The notes under the pieces: model-generated | What the model was told of the DNA's origin: nothing | What the model saw: the letters and a program-made list of their open reading frames with translations, nothing else | The model's database searches: none | Translations under genes and position numbers: made by a program | Shown here: one piece after another, positions 26,050 to 34,465 of the stretch | Position numbering within the stretch: position 1 is the first letter of the stretch | Layout of the letters: each line of letters starts with the position of its first letter | NCBI GenBank assembly: GCA_022508525.1 | Contig: JAFLVA010000002.1 | Coordinates: 62,001-126,000, forward strand | Direction of reading: 5' to 3' | Source: Erysipelotrichales bacterium | GTDB taxonomy: Bacteria; Bacillota_I; Bacilli_A; RFN20; CAG-826 | DNA: 64,000 bases

Positions 26050-26567
26050 AGGTAATCCCTCATTTCATTTTGTTTAGTAAAATAACTATTTAATTCACGA
26101 AGGAATGAAAAAGTCATTGCATATAAGCATATCATTAATGCCAAACATAAGAAAGTCATTAAAGTATCTGAAGAATTATTTAAATGTTCTAAAAGTAAAT
26201 GACTTAAAATCAAAATAACAGTAATAATGCTAGCAATTATCAAAAATATTTTAGAAATCTTACATTTTGTATTTGGACTATCTTGCTCTTTATAAAGAAA
26301 AATCAAATTCAAGAAAAGAGAAATGGCCTGAATTAAGTTAAATGATAAAATTATAAATGAATTTGTATATAGTAATGTATTTAAAGTTTGACTTTTATAG
26401 GCGTTAATAGAAATATTAAAAGTAATGATATGCGGTTTATAATAACCAAAGTAATAAATTGAAAATGTCGCGCACAAAGCGTTTATTATTAGTAAGGTAA
26501 CGAAAATAACCAATCGCTTTTTGGCTCTTTTATTTTCACTTGGTATAACAAATGATTCGTTTTTCAT
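26046..26567 (-). CDS. DUF2975-like membrane protein
   Basis: A 173-residue protein with four predicted transmembrane segments (about residues 17-40, 68-92, 102-125, 135-158). Its position directly before an HTH_26 regulator, overlapping by four bases, is the classic DUF2975 context; the sequence alone gives moderate support. Its UGA stop overlaps the next start, direct evidence that UGA is a stop in this genome. Function is unknown, possibly a membrane sensor. Confidence 0.75.
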   Translation of the reverse strand: MKNESFVIPSENKRAKKRLVIFVTLLIINALCATFSIYYFGYYKPHIITFNISINAYKSQTLNTLLYTNSFIILSFNLIQAISLFLNLIFLYKEQDSPNTKCKISKIFLIIASIITVILILSHLLLEHLNNSSDTLMTFLCLALMICLYAMTFSFLRELNSYFTKQNEMRDYL

Positions 26568-27073
26568 ATTGTGTTGTCCTCAATTTCTTTTAAGTCATTG
26601 TTTGTCGAAGAAAGTAGAACTGTTAGAGAAAAATATAATGTAATTAGAATATAGAGTATTGCAGGAATCAATGTAAATAAATAAAATCTCCATTGCACAT
26701 GATTAGAATGATTAACATAATTCACGATCAATGTTCCGATAGAATATATAATGATTGAAACTATGGAAATTATAGTAACAACTTTTGTAATTTTTTTGAT
26801 TTTATAAAGACTAAGCGTGCATCTAAATGCTTTAATTGTAATTATTAACATTGTAATCAATAACGAAATGTATAATATGCCAAATATAAAATAGAACGCC
26901 AATTCAATATAATATTTTGTGTACAATTCTGGCGGATATTGATATGCAGCATCTTGAAGTCCGAAGAGATCTAAGGATAAATATAATGGTGCTATAAGAA
27001 AAGTCATAAAAAGAGTAAACAGCAAAGAAATTATGATTCCAATAGTTATACCAATACAACTTGCTTTTTTCAT
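26564..27073 (-). CDS. four-span membrane protein, first gene of the DUF2975/XRE operon
   Basis: A 169-residue protein with four hydrophobic segments (about 8-32, 55-82, 95-118, 128-155) and a topology like that of its neighbour. The two may be paralogues or a heteromeric pair. The stop overlaps the next start by four bases (ATGA). The ribosome binding site is GAAGG. No family is recognised with confidence. Confidence 0.75.
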   Translation of the reverse strand: MKKASCIGITIGIIISLLFTLFMTFLIAPLYLSLDLFGLQDAAYQYPPELYTKYYIELAFYFIFGILYISLLITMLIITIKAFRCTLSLYKIKKITKVVTIISIVSIIIYSIGTLIVNYVNHSNHVQWRFYLFTLIPAILYILITLYFSLTVLLSSTNNDLKEIEDNTI

Positions 27074-27194
27074 AAATTAACCTTCTTTCAATTACATTAT
27101 ATGGCTAATTATAATAAAATTCAATATATTTGTATCGATATTCGATATATAAAAATGTGAATAAAGTTATATTTATCGTGCAAAAGTTTTTAAA

Positions 27195-28184
27195 TTAAAG
27201 AAGATGAATGTTTTTCTTTTCTAACTGCTTTATTTCGTCTTTAGGCCAAATAGACACTTGGACTTCACCTATATGAGCTTTTTTAAGCATATACATGGAT
27301 AAACGTGATTGTCCAATTCCTCCACCAATTGATAATGGTATTGCGTCATTAAGGATTGATTTACAATAATCGTTTTCAAGTTTGTATTCTTCGTGCTTTG
27401 CTTTCAATTGTTTTACTAAAGAGTCTTTATTAACTCTAATTCCCATACTAGATATTTCAAAAGCCATATCGTATAAATCATAATAAAGAAGAATATCGCC
27501 ATTTAATTTCCAGTCATCGTAGTCTGCCGCGCGTGAGTCATGAGGCAACTTATCTTTAAGATTACCTCCTATTTGATATAAAAACACAGCTCTATGTTCG
27601 CGACATATGGTATTTTCTCTTTCTTTTCTAGTTAAATTAGGATACTTTTTTTCTAGTTGTTTTGTAGATATAAAGTAGATGTTTTTAGGTAAATCTAGAT
27701 TTAATATAGGATACTTTGCATTAACTTTGTTTTTAAGTGTATAGATACATGAGTATATACTCTTTACTACTTTTTTAAGATGCGAAAGATTTCTATCACT
27801 TTCCTGAATCACTTTTTCCCAGTCCCATTGGTCTACATAGATTGAATGACAAAAATCCACTGTTTCATCTTTTCTTATTGCGTTCATATCGGTGTATAAT
27901 CCACTATTATGTGCAAAGTTATATTTTGCTAAAGCCATTCTTTTCCATTTTGCCAAAGAATGAACAATTTCAATATTTTCATCATATTCTTTTACATTAA
28001 AAGAAATAGGAGTTTCTGTTCCGCTTAATCCATCATTTAAACCACTTGTAGATAAAACAAATAATGGTGCAGAAACTCTTAATAAGTTCAATTTTTTTGC
28101 TAACAATTGTTGAAATGTATCTTTTACAAATTTTATAGCAATTTGAGTTTCAACTAAACTTAATTTAGATGTGTAGTTTTCCAT
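27195..28184 (-). CDS. asnA: aspartate--ammonia ligase
   Basis: This is ammonia-dependent asparagine synthetase (AsnA type), related to class II aminoacyl-tRNA synthetases; it makes asparagine from aspartate, ammonia and ATP in the cytosol. Characteristic segments are VETQIAIKFVKDTFQ at the start, LSTSGLNDGLSGTETPISF, VDQWDWEKVI and near the end SIGGGIGQSRLSMYMLKKAHIGEVQ. Length 329 is standard. A TATACT -10 lies upstream. No Asn T-box leader was found. Confidence 0.97.
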   Translation of the reverse strand: MENYTSKLSLVETQIAIKFVKDTFQQLLAKKLNLLRVSAPLFVLSTSGLNDGLSGTETPISFNVKEYDENIEIVHSLAKWKRMALAKYNFAHNSGLYTDMNAIRKDETVDFCHSIYVDQWDWEKVIQESDRNLSHLKKVVKSIYSCIYTLKNKVNAKYPILNLDLPKNIYFISTKQLEKKYPNLTRKERENTICREHRAVFLYQIGGNLKDKLPHDSRAADYDDWKLNGDILLYYDLYDMAFEISSMGIRVNKDSLVKQLKAKHEEYKLENDYCKSILNDAIPLSIGGGIGQSRLSMYMLKKAHIGEVQVSIWPKDEIKQLEKKNIHLL

Positions 28185-28253
28185 ATAATTACTTCCTTTA
28201 TATTCTATTTGTTTTTTTCTGAGAATAAGTGGTTATTAGTATAGCATAACTTA

Positions 28254-29555
28254 TTACAAAAGGATAAATAACATTAACAAAGATGCGATTAAAGTTGGGA
28301 TTGAGACAATAATTCCGTATTTGATAAATGTTTTAAAACCATATTCTACTTTGTATTTGCTTAGTAATTGTGTGAACATTATACCTGCTAATGCGCCAAT
28401 AGGAGACAAAAATGCTCCAATATTTGATCCAACAATTGTTGCATATGTAGCACGTAGATTATCTATATCATTTGTCATATTTGGTAGAGTTGAAAACAAT
28501 ACACTCATTGGTATGTTATTCATTATATTTGCTGCTAAAAATGAAGATAAGCCATAATTTATAATTGGATTTCCATTTTCTAGCAATGCTGATATTTGTC
28601 TTGAAATGTCTTGTTTATTAATAGCAGCAACAATTATAAACATTGATAGAACAAAAGGAATAAGTTCATAAGGCGCACGTTTGATTGTTAAAAGAAGATG
28701 CTTGAATCCTTTTTTATGTATAAGACTAATTATTGTGGCAATAACAAATAAACTTATTGCACATCCTAAAGAAATAATCCACATTGGAATTTTAATATAA
28801 CTAGAAATTACTAATAAAATTAAGCAAATAATTAAATGAGCAAGGCCTAGTCCAATCTCTATTTTGTCATTACTTATGTGCTCTTCAAATTCTGTATTCA
28901 TAGCGACATTTAATTTTTTTCTAAATAGCAAATAAATTATTACTAACTGAACTAATCCAGCAAGTAATGTAGGTAATGCCATGATTTTAAAATATGAAAT
29001 AAAATCAATATTTGCGGCAGTTGCTAAATAAATATTTGTTGGATTTCCGATTATTAACATCATACTCCATGTATTAGCGGCAGCAAATTCACCAACTAAA
29101 TAAGGCTTAGGATCAATCTGTGCATTTTTACAGAAGTAGCATATGAATGGTGTAAAAGTTAATATAACAATGTCATTTGAAGTGAAGACTGTTAATAATG
29201 ATGTCAATAAATATAAAATAATAAACAATTTAATTTGATTCTTTTTTGCAAGATGTGCGGCTTTAGTTGCTAGTAATTTAAAAAATCCTACCTCATCTAA
29301 GAAGATAGAAAGTAAGGTCATAGAAAAGAATAATATTAAAATCTTTAATGGATTTATATTAGATTTTGAGGTAAAAGATTCGTATATATCTTTTAAGGAT
29401 ATGCTATTAAAAATCAACATAAAAATAGCGCCAATTAGGCAAACAATCCAATATGTATGAATTTCTTTATTTCCAATTTTAATCTTTGGAAAAACCAGCA
29501 CAGATATAATTAAACAGATACAAGTAGTAATTGCGATAATAGACGTTGACAGCAT
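28254..29555 (-). CDS. ArsB/NhaD/SLC13-type ion transporter permease
   Basis: A 433-residue membrane protein of about 11-12 spans of the ion transporter superfamily. SNDIVILTFTPFICYFCK and EFAAANTWSMMLIIGNPTNIYLA match the paired TND/GNPTN signatures of ArsB-like permeases. A second copy of the motif is seen as ANIMNNIPMSVLFS and VGSNIGAFLSPIGALAGIM. No ArsA, ArsC or ArsR gene is nearby, so arsenite efflux should not be assumed; an anion or dicarboxylate substrate is possible. The ribosome binding site is weak, with a hairpin in front of the start. Confidence 0.87.
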   Translation of the reverse strand: MLSTSIIAITTCICLIISVLVFPKIKIGNKEIHTYWIVCLIGAIFMLIFNSISLKDIYESFTSKSNINPLKILILFFSMTLLSIFLDEVGFFKLLATKAAHLAKKNQIKLFIILYLLTSLLTVFTSNDIVILTFTPFICYFCKNAQIDPKPYLVGEFAAANTWSMMLIIGNPTNIYLATAANIDFISYFKIMALPTLLAGLVQLVIIYLLFRKKLNVAMNTEFEEHISNDKIEIGLGLAHLIICLILLVISSYIKIPMWIISLGCAISLFVIATIISLIHKKGFKHLLLTIKRAPYELIPFVLSMFIIVAAINKQDISRQISALLENGNPIINYGLSSFLAANIMNNIPMSVLFSTLPNMTNDIDNLRATYATIVGSNIGAFLSPIGALAGIMFTQLLSKYKVEYGFKTFIKYGIIVSIPTLIASLLMLFILL

Positions 29556-29566
29556 ACAATTTTTAC

Positions 29567-29584
29567 GCCCTTAATTAACAGGGC
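29567..29584 (-). promoter_or_regulatory. 5' UTR hairpin at the translation start of the permease gene
   Basis: On the minus strand, GCCCT and AGGGC pair around TAATTAAC-type loop sequence, and the stem contains the only Shine-Dalgarno-like AAGGG before the ATG at 29555. Translation control by structure is possible. Confidence 0.35.
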
Positions 29585-29644
29585 AAAACCTCGATTCTAG
29601 AAATAAATTTATTAATTTTTTAATAAATTATATACACAAGAGAA

Positions 29645-29673
29645 AGAATAGTATAAGCAACTTGTTAAGTCAA
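29645..29673 (-). promoter_or_regulatory. promoter of the permease gene
   Basis: Minus strand TTGACT (29673-29668), 17-base spacer, TATTCT (29650-29645). This gives a leader of about 85 bases. Confidence 0.6.
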
Positions 29674-29691
29674 TTATTTTTAATAGTAACT

Positions 29692-30564
29692 TTATTCTTT
29701 TTTGTTGATAAACCAAAATCCTTTGCGCACTAAATTTTTATGATCACGTAAATATTCTTCACCTAAAGTTTGGACATAAAGCCATAAAAATTCAGGTATA
29801 TTCTTTTTATGTTGTTCTATTATAGCAACGTTATATGAAAGAAAATCACCAATTAATGGTCTAAAATTTGTCCAGTTTCCTAAATAGTTTTCACCTGCAA
29901 AGATATCTTTAGAAATCATACTAGATCTCATATAGCAATTAATAGAAACTAATCTGTCGTGCAATTTGATTTGGAATCTTTTTGCAAGTGTGACTGGAAA
30001 TTGTAAAAGAACAACAGCATCCATTTCATCAGAATATGCAGCGACAATAAATGGATTAATTGATACAACGACTGCTGGTTGCGTATCACCATATCCCAAT
30101 TGATATTCGATTGATCTTAGCGCTAATTTAACTCTTAGTTTTTTAAATATGTTTAGTTTATATTCAGCTTCTATTATGTCTAATTTATATTGTGAGACAG
30201 AGAGATGCCCCGGCATAGAAGCATATGTTGTGTTATTATAATTTTTGACATTATTAAAATTTGTAGGGTCACTTTTTTGTTGTGTCCGAATAATACCTAT
30301 AAGATATGACACGTTTTCTTTAATGCATTCAAATTCCCCAACCCATTCATTTGATTGTGCAATATTTGATATATCATTTCCTTGTACAAATAAATAATGT
30401 AACCTATCTATAGCATTTGTGTTGCCATCGTATAAAAGTTGTGCCACATCAGTTAATTCGCTAATAGCATTAGAAACTTTACTATCATCAATATTAGATT
30501 TATTTTCTAATAGCGTTTTTAGTTCGAAAAGTTCGTGTATTAGCGCGTAAGTTATTTTGTCCAT
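29692..30564 (-). CDS. hypothetical protein, 290 residues
   Basis: No family is recognised. The first 100 residues are predicted largely helical (DKITYALIHELFELKTLLENK; AIDRLHYLFVQGND), and the second half is alpha/beta with PAVVVSINPFIVAAYSDEMDAVVLLQFP. There is no signal peptide or membrane span, so it is probably cytosolic. GAGGAAAAAACT precedes the ATG. It stands alone next to a decayed gene remnant, in an accessory zone. The segment around 'VVVSINPFIVAAYSDEMDAV' has the look of an immunity or regulatory protein, but that is only an impression. Confidence 0.7.
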   Translation of the reverse strand: MDKITYALIHELFELKTLLENKSNIDDSKVSNAISELTDVAQLLYDGNTNAIDRLHYLFVQGNDISNIAQSNEWVGEFECIKENVSYLIGIIRTQQKSDPTNFNNVKNYNNTTYASMPGHLSVSQYKLDIIEAEYKLNIFKKLRVKLALRSIEYQLGYGDTQPAVVVSINPFIVAAYSDEMDAVVLLQFPVTLAKRFQIKLHDRLVSINCYMRSSMISKDIFAGENYLGNWTNFRPLIGDFLSYNVAIIEQHKKNIPEFLWLYVQTLGEEYLRDHKNLVRKGFWFINKKE

Positions 30565-30636
30565 AGTTTTTTCCTCATATATATCTTAGTGCAAAAAGTA
30601 TTATTTTCAAAATATTGAATTAAAAATTAATGAAGT

Positions 30637-30813
30637 TCATACGGTATCACCATCTAAAACCCATTCGGATTTATAAATATTGTAATCTCTAATTGTACCA
30701 GTATAATCATATATTAAAACCTTGCACTTTATTTTTGGATCATATTGCTAAATGAAATTTGATGCAGAAATATCAATTATTTGTGTTGCTACGTTAGTAT
30801 ATGCTAATATATA
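30637..30813 (-). pseudogene. decayed 3' fragment of an unknown gene
   Basis: The minus-strand reading frame reads YTNVATQIIDISASNFI, then an in-frame TAG, then QYDPKIKCKVLIYDYTG and continues to SEWVLDGDTV and a TGA stop at 30639-30637. Codon pattern and protein-like composition on both sides of the stop suggest a remnant of a secreted or beta-sandwich protein. No start or ribosome binding site remains. Confidence 0.45.
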
Positions 30814-30869
30814 AATAACTTAATAATTATTTCTAGCAAGTAAAGTATTTGAAATAGAAAGGACTTATT

Positions 30870-31703
30870 ATGATAAAAAAACTCCGTATATTGTGCATGG
30901 CGTTTTTGATGCTGTTTGTCACAGGATGTAGTTCTTCAATATCGATTGATGAAGCACGTGAAGAATTTTCAAAATATCACACTGATAATAATGTTGCATT
31001 AGTAAATGATGATTTTTTTTATTTTGATGAATATGAATTCAGATTGAGAGATATTGCAAGAGAAGGAGAATATTGCCTAGCTTATATAATACTTAATGAT
31101 TATATTTATTTTGGTATATCAAAAGAAACCGGATTTTTTGATTTCACTTTTTCTATTTGGCGATGCACCATTGAAGGAAGACATAGAACAGAATTATATT
31201 CAAAGAAAACTTCAACACACCCATGGTGTGTAAAAAATGGAAATACAATTTATGTTGAATATTATGAAAATAGTACAGTTTTCAATAGTTCAGCAAGAAG
31301 AATTGATGCATATGATATTGAAACCGGTGATTATTATAACGTCGCTAGTGGCGCTGATCATAAATTGGACGATTATAGAGAAAAAACGCCTGATCCAAAG
31401 TATAATTGCGAAATTCAAGATAATGATTTTATCATTGAAGATCCTGTGACATCAAAAAGTGTACGTATTGACGAAACCTTTTTGAGTAACACGATTTATT
31501 ATGAATCGTTACAAAAATATAAACTTAAACCACTTGAAATGAATTATTCTAACGGACATATTTTATTGTCTTATAGTATTGGAGATTCATTTTCAACATA
31601 TTCGTATTTAGTTTTTGAATTAGATTTTGAGACAAATGATTTTGTATATAAGTTACTAACATTTACATTTGCTGGTTCTGTAAACATAATTTATATAGTT
31701 TAA
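30870..31703 (+). CDS. lipoprotein, unknown function
   Basis: A 277-residue predicted lipoprotein (lipobox VTGC, Cys20). The mature part has repeated beta-strand patterns with Tyr/Asp-rich stretches (YIYFGISKETGFFDFTF; YSKKTSTHPWCVKNGNTIYVEYY), compatible with a beta-propeller or sandwich, but no family is assigned. AGAAAGGAC precedes the ATG. The next lipoprotein gene starts 36 bases later, so they are probably one operon ended by the terminator at 32347. Confidence 0.78.
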   Translation: MIKKLRILCMAFLMLFVTGCSSSISIDEAREEFSKYHTDNNVALVNDDFFYFDEYEFRLRDIAREGEYCLAYIILNDYIYFGISKETGFFDFTFSIWRCTIEGRHRTELYSKKTSTHPWCVKNGNTIYVEYYENSTVFNSSARRIDAYDIETGDYYNVASGADHKLDDYREKTPDPKYNCEIQDNDFIIEDPVTSKSVRIDETFLSNTIYYESLQKYKLKPLEMNYSNGHILLSYSIGDSFSTYSYLVFELDFETNDFVYKLLTFTFAGSVNIIYIV

Positions 31704-31739
31704 GTGTAATAAAAATAATACTCGAAAAGGAAAAAAGAA

Positions 31740-32339
31740 ATGAAGAAAAAATTATGGGTGCCTTTATTATTAATAACATCTTTATTATCTAGTTGTGATT
31801 TGTTTTCTAGCACAACTGAAACATTTTTTGATGAATCAAAATATAACGAATATATAAATAGATGTTGGAGACCTGCTAGATATTTTATGCCTTCTTTAAG
31901 CTCTTTAACTGATTGCACAGAAAGAGCCGTTTCAATTACATCAACATCTTACAAACATGGTGCCAGTGATGTTGATCCTTATGGAATAATTTTAATTGCA
32001 TCATATGCTGAAGACATATATGAAACCAAGAAAGAAGAAATTGATCAAAATTACATATTTGTTAATACACCTATAATTAGTGATTATGGAGACACATTAA
32101 TGCCTGCAATTGATGTGATTTATTGTGAATATAGAATACGGGTAGTATATGATAACGATTTTTATTACCCGTCCTCTTTTGGAATGATAGGGATAAATGA
32201 CAATAAACACTCTATAGCTTATTTATACTACCAAGATGTAGATTTGGATTGTATCGGACAAAAAAATAGCACAAAAGATAATCAAGAACGACTATTTAAT
32301 TATATATTATCTAGATCATTTATTTTTCCAGAACAATAA
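31740..32339 (+). CDS. lipoprotein, unknown function
   Basis: A 199-residue predicted lipoprotein (lipobox LSSC, Cys19). The start of the mature region (RCWRPARYFMPSLSSL) and IDVIYCEYRIRVVY resemble other small secreted proteins of this genome, but no family is recognised. It is the second gene of a two-lipoprotein operon and is followed by a strong terminator. Confidence 0.78.
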   Translation: MKKKLWVPLLLITSLLSSCDLFSSTTETFFDESKYNEYINRCWRPARYFMPSLSSLTDCTERAVSITSTSYKHGASDVDPYGIILIASYAEDIYETKKEEIDQNYIFVNTPIISDYGDTLMPAIDVIYCEYRIRVVYDNDFYYPSSFGMIGINDNKHSIAYLYYQDVDLDCIGQKNSTKDNQERLFNYILSRSFIFPEQ

Positions 32340-32346
32340 ATAAAAG

Positions 32347-32385
32347 AACTGCTAAGGGGATTATTCAACTTAGCAGTTTTTTTGT
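32347..32385 (+). terminator. terminator of the two-lipoprotein operon
   Basis: AACTGCTAAG pairs with CTTAGCAGTT (12-base loop), followed by a T-run. Confidence 0.9.
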
Positions 32386-32461
32386 GTGAATTTAATGTTT
32401 AAATATCAATTAATAAAAGTCATATTATAGCATATTGAACTCTATTTTATCCTTGCAAAAT

Positions 32462-32490
32462 TTGACAGGATAAAACGTATAAAATATACA
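32462..32490 (+). promoter_or_regulatory. consensus-like orphan promoter facing the convergent lipoprotein gene
   Basis: TTGACA (32462-32467), 17-base spacer, TATACA (32485-32490) on the plus strand. The -35 lies within an inverted repeat (TTTTATCCT 32445-32453 and AGGATAAAA 32467-32475). No plus-strand gene follows, so any transcript would be antisense to the 3' end of the lipoprotein gene at 32539-33630 or a small RNA. Confidence 0.5.
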
Positions 32491-32538
32491 TGATCTAACT
32501 ATAAAAAATAGATTTTAATATTTTGCCCTTTTTATAAG

Positions 32539-33630
32539 TTATAAATAATTATTTGTACTTTCTTTTTCGTATAAAATATAGAAATCTATGCATTTAAGCT
32601 TTGCGGTTTTTTTGTGATCAATGTTTTCGATTTTTTCTATTAAAATACTTTTTTCAACTTCGGTTGTGAATCTATAAAGATCACCATCTTCTTTTATGAT
32701 TACTTTATTATCTTTCAAAATATTAAATGAAGCTCGTACATTCAATTGAGAATAAATGATTTTTCCTTCAACTGGTTTGATTATGGCTTTTCCAGTAAGT
32801 AAATCAAAATTTGGATCTGTATCACTTTCTTCAATAGTATATTCAACTTCAACATATTTACTAATATCTTGCCCATAGTAATTATAAATTACATCATATC
32901 TATTAGAAGTTGAGTAAACTAATTTAGGTTCTGTTTTTTTATAAACGTCTTCAACATATATTAAATCATATACAATTTCATCATTTTCTCTATAAAATTC
33001 AATATACACATATCTATTGTAAATATCACCATATCCGTAGGATAATTTATCTTTACAATAATTAAATGAAGTTCCAATATCTTTAAAATGTTTTTTCATA
33101 TATATATTCATTTCTCCCCAATTATTAGGAGGAGTTAGTAATTCGTTTGTTATTTCTGTAGGTAATATGTCATAAGGATAATCACTACATCCGATAGTGT
33201 TAACTATTTCTGCGTCCTTGTCTAAGTTCAAATTGTAATAAATGAATTTTGCAATACCTTCAGTATTTAACCCTAATGCAACATAGCAAAGAAAATCGTA
33301 ATACATACCTTGAATATCATGACCACCATTTTTACCTGCAAATGAAGTGAAAGCTAATTCAATGTTATCTCCATTAATAAAATTAGAGTTGAAACTACTA
33401 GTTCTAAACGAAACAATGAATTGATCGCTTTCATCATATCTTGTTTCACCATGAATTTTGCGATTTGTAAAAATAAATGATTTAATATCGTATTTTTCTT
33501 TTGCAGTTTCTAAAACTGTATTCTCATTATACTCAACCATATTAGGATGTATTTTTATTCTTTCAAAAAAGCATGATGATAATGTCAAAGCAAGCACAAA
33601 AGTACAAATAATCGTAATGATTTTCCTCAT
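32539..33630 (-). CDS. lipoprotein, unknown function
   Basis: A 363-residue predicted lipoprotein (lipobox LSSC, Cys20). The mature part is Tyr/Asn/Asp-rich with alternating beta patterns and repeated YDESDQFIVSF-like strands; I recognise no domain. GAAGGTGAATGT before the ATG gives a fair ribosome binding site. It belongs to the lipoprotein-rich accessory block between 30.8 and 34.2 kb. Confidence 0.8.
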   Translation of the reverse strand: MRKIITIICTFVLALTLSSCFFERIKIHPNMVEYNENTVLETAKEKYDIKSFIFTNRKIHGETRYDESDQFIVSFRTSSFNSNFINGDNIELAFTSFAGKNGGHDIQGMYYDFLCYVALGLNTEGIAKFIYYNLNLDKDAEIVNTIGCSDYPYDILPTEITNELLTPPNNWGEMNIYMKKHFKDIGTSFNYCKDKLSYGYGDIYNRYVYIEFYRENDEIVYDLIYVEDVYKKTEPKLVYSTSNRYDVIYNYYGQDISKYVEVEYTIEESDTDPNFDLLTGKAIIKPVEGKIIYSQLNVRASFNILKDNKVIIKEDGDLYRFTTEVEKSILIEKIENIDHKKTAKLKCIDFYILYEKESTNNYL

Positions 33631-33685
33631 ACATTCACCTTCTTTATTTAATTATACTTAGTAATATTATTGATAGTCAAAATAA

Positions 33686-33716
33686 AAAACACTATTAAGT
33701 ATTTGCCTAATAGTGT
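33686..33716 (-). terminator. terminator of the cysteine-rich lipoprotein gene, near-copy of the ssrA terminator
   Basis: On the minus strand, ACACTATTAGGC and CTTAATAGTGT form the stem around a short A-rich loop, followed by T residues. It is nearly identical to 10046-10078. Confidence 0.85.
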
Positions 33717-33773
33717 AGCTTCTTAAATATATTATATGATACTAAGAAATCATTAGTAATACGTAACAATTCT

Positions 33774-34199
33774 TTATTCTGTGCAGTCTGGACAAGATAC
33801 ATATCCATCTCTACATTTTGTGCAGGTTGTTTTTCCCGAGTCGCAATTATAACAAGAATGAGAGCCTAATCCATGGCAAGACATACATGTTTGTCTTCCT
33901 AATCCATGGCAAGACGAACATGGTTTATATTGATATGAATTTGAAAAATAGTCGTATTCATACCTATATCCCCCAATACACCAGGAGCAAATTTTATATC
34001 CAAGACTTCCACATACAAAACACCTTACGCGAGATGTTCCGTGACAAGATGAACATGTAATCTTAGCATCCCCTTTACATAAGCTGCATTTGACCTTATG
34101 TGTATCATGGCAAGTATTACAGCTGTAATTTGAGCAGCCGCATAGAGTTAATACGGAAAAAAATAATAGTATTAAACGTATCGGAAAAAATCTTTTCAT
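33774..34199 (-). CDS. cysteine-rich lipoprotein with DnaJ-like CxxC repeats
   Basis: A 141-residue protein with a signal peptide and a likely lipobox at Cys22 (LCGC). The mature part contains ten CxxC pairs, many as CxxCxGxG-like units (CSSCHGTSRVRC, CMSCHGLGSHSC, CTKCRDGYVSC), spaced about 9-14 residues. This is the zinc-ribbon pattern of the DnaJ central domain, but without any J domain, and placed outside the membrane. It could bind zinc or another metal or take part in thiol chemistry; none of this is shown. The ATG at 34199 follows AGAGGTGAT; an upstream GTG is less likely. Confidence 0.82.
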   Translation of the reverse strand: MKRFFPIRLILLFFSVLTLCGCSNYSCNTCHDTHKVKCSLCKGDAKITCSSCHGTSRVRCFVCGSLGYKICSWCIGGYRYEYDYFSNSYQYKPCSSCHGLGRQTCMSCHGLGSHSCYNCDSGKTTCTKCRDGYVSCPDCTE

Positions 34200-34277
34200 C
34201 GATATCACCTCTCGTGCTTTTGAACTTGAACTTGTACCGTTTTTTGGTCCAAATCAAGGGAGCATTTTCAACAACAA

Positions 34278-34353
34278 TGGTGGAGCTAGCGGGGATCGAA
34301 CCCGTGACCTCTTCGTTGCGAACGAAGCGCTCTCCCAGCTGAGCTATAGCCCC
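34278..34353 (-). tRNA. tRNA-Ala(CGC)
   Basis: The minus strand folds as a full cloverleaf with 7-bp acceptor GGGGCTA/TAGCTCC, including the G3-U70 alanine identity pair, D-arm GCTCAGCTGGGAGAGC, anticodon stem CTTCG/CGAAG with loop TTCGCAA (anticodon CGC, codon GCG), T-loop GGTTCGATCC and encoded CCA. Confidence 0.95.
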
Positions 34354-34465
34354 ATAACAAAATTATTATAATAATTTATTTGAATAAAATAAAGATAATT
34401 CCTTTTAAAAACGAAGTGATTAAAAACTTGTTATTTATTTGTTATAATTAATAAGAGGTGAAAGC

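Noticed and set aside
28254..29555. Arsenite efflux pump ArsB
   Set aside because: The superfamily motifs are shared with other ion transporters, and no ars genes are nearby.
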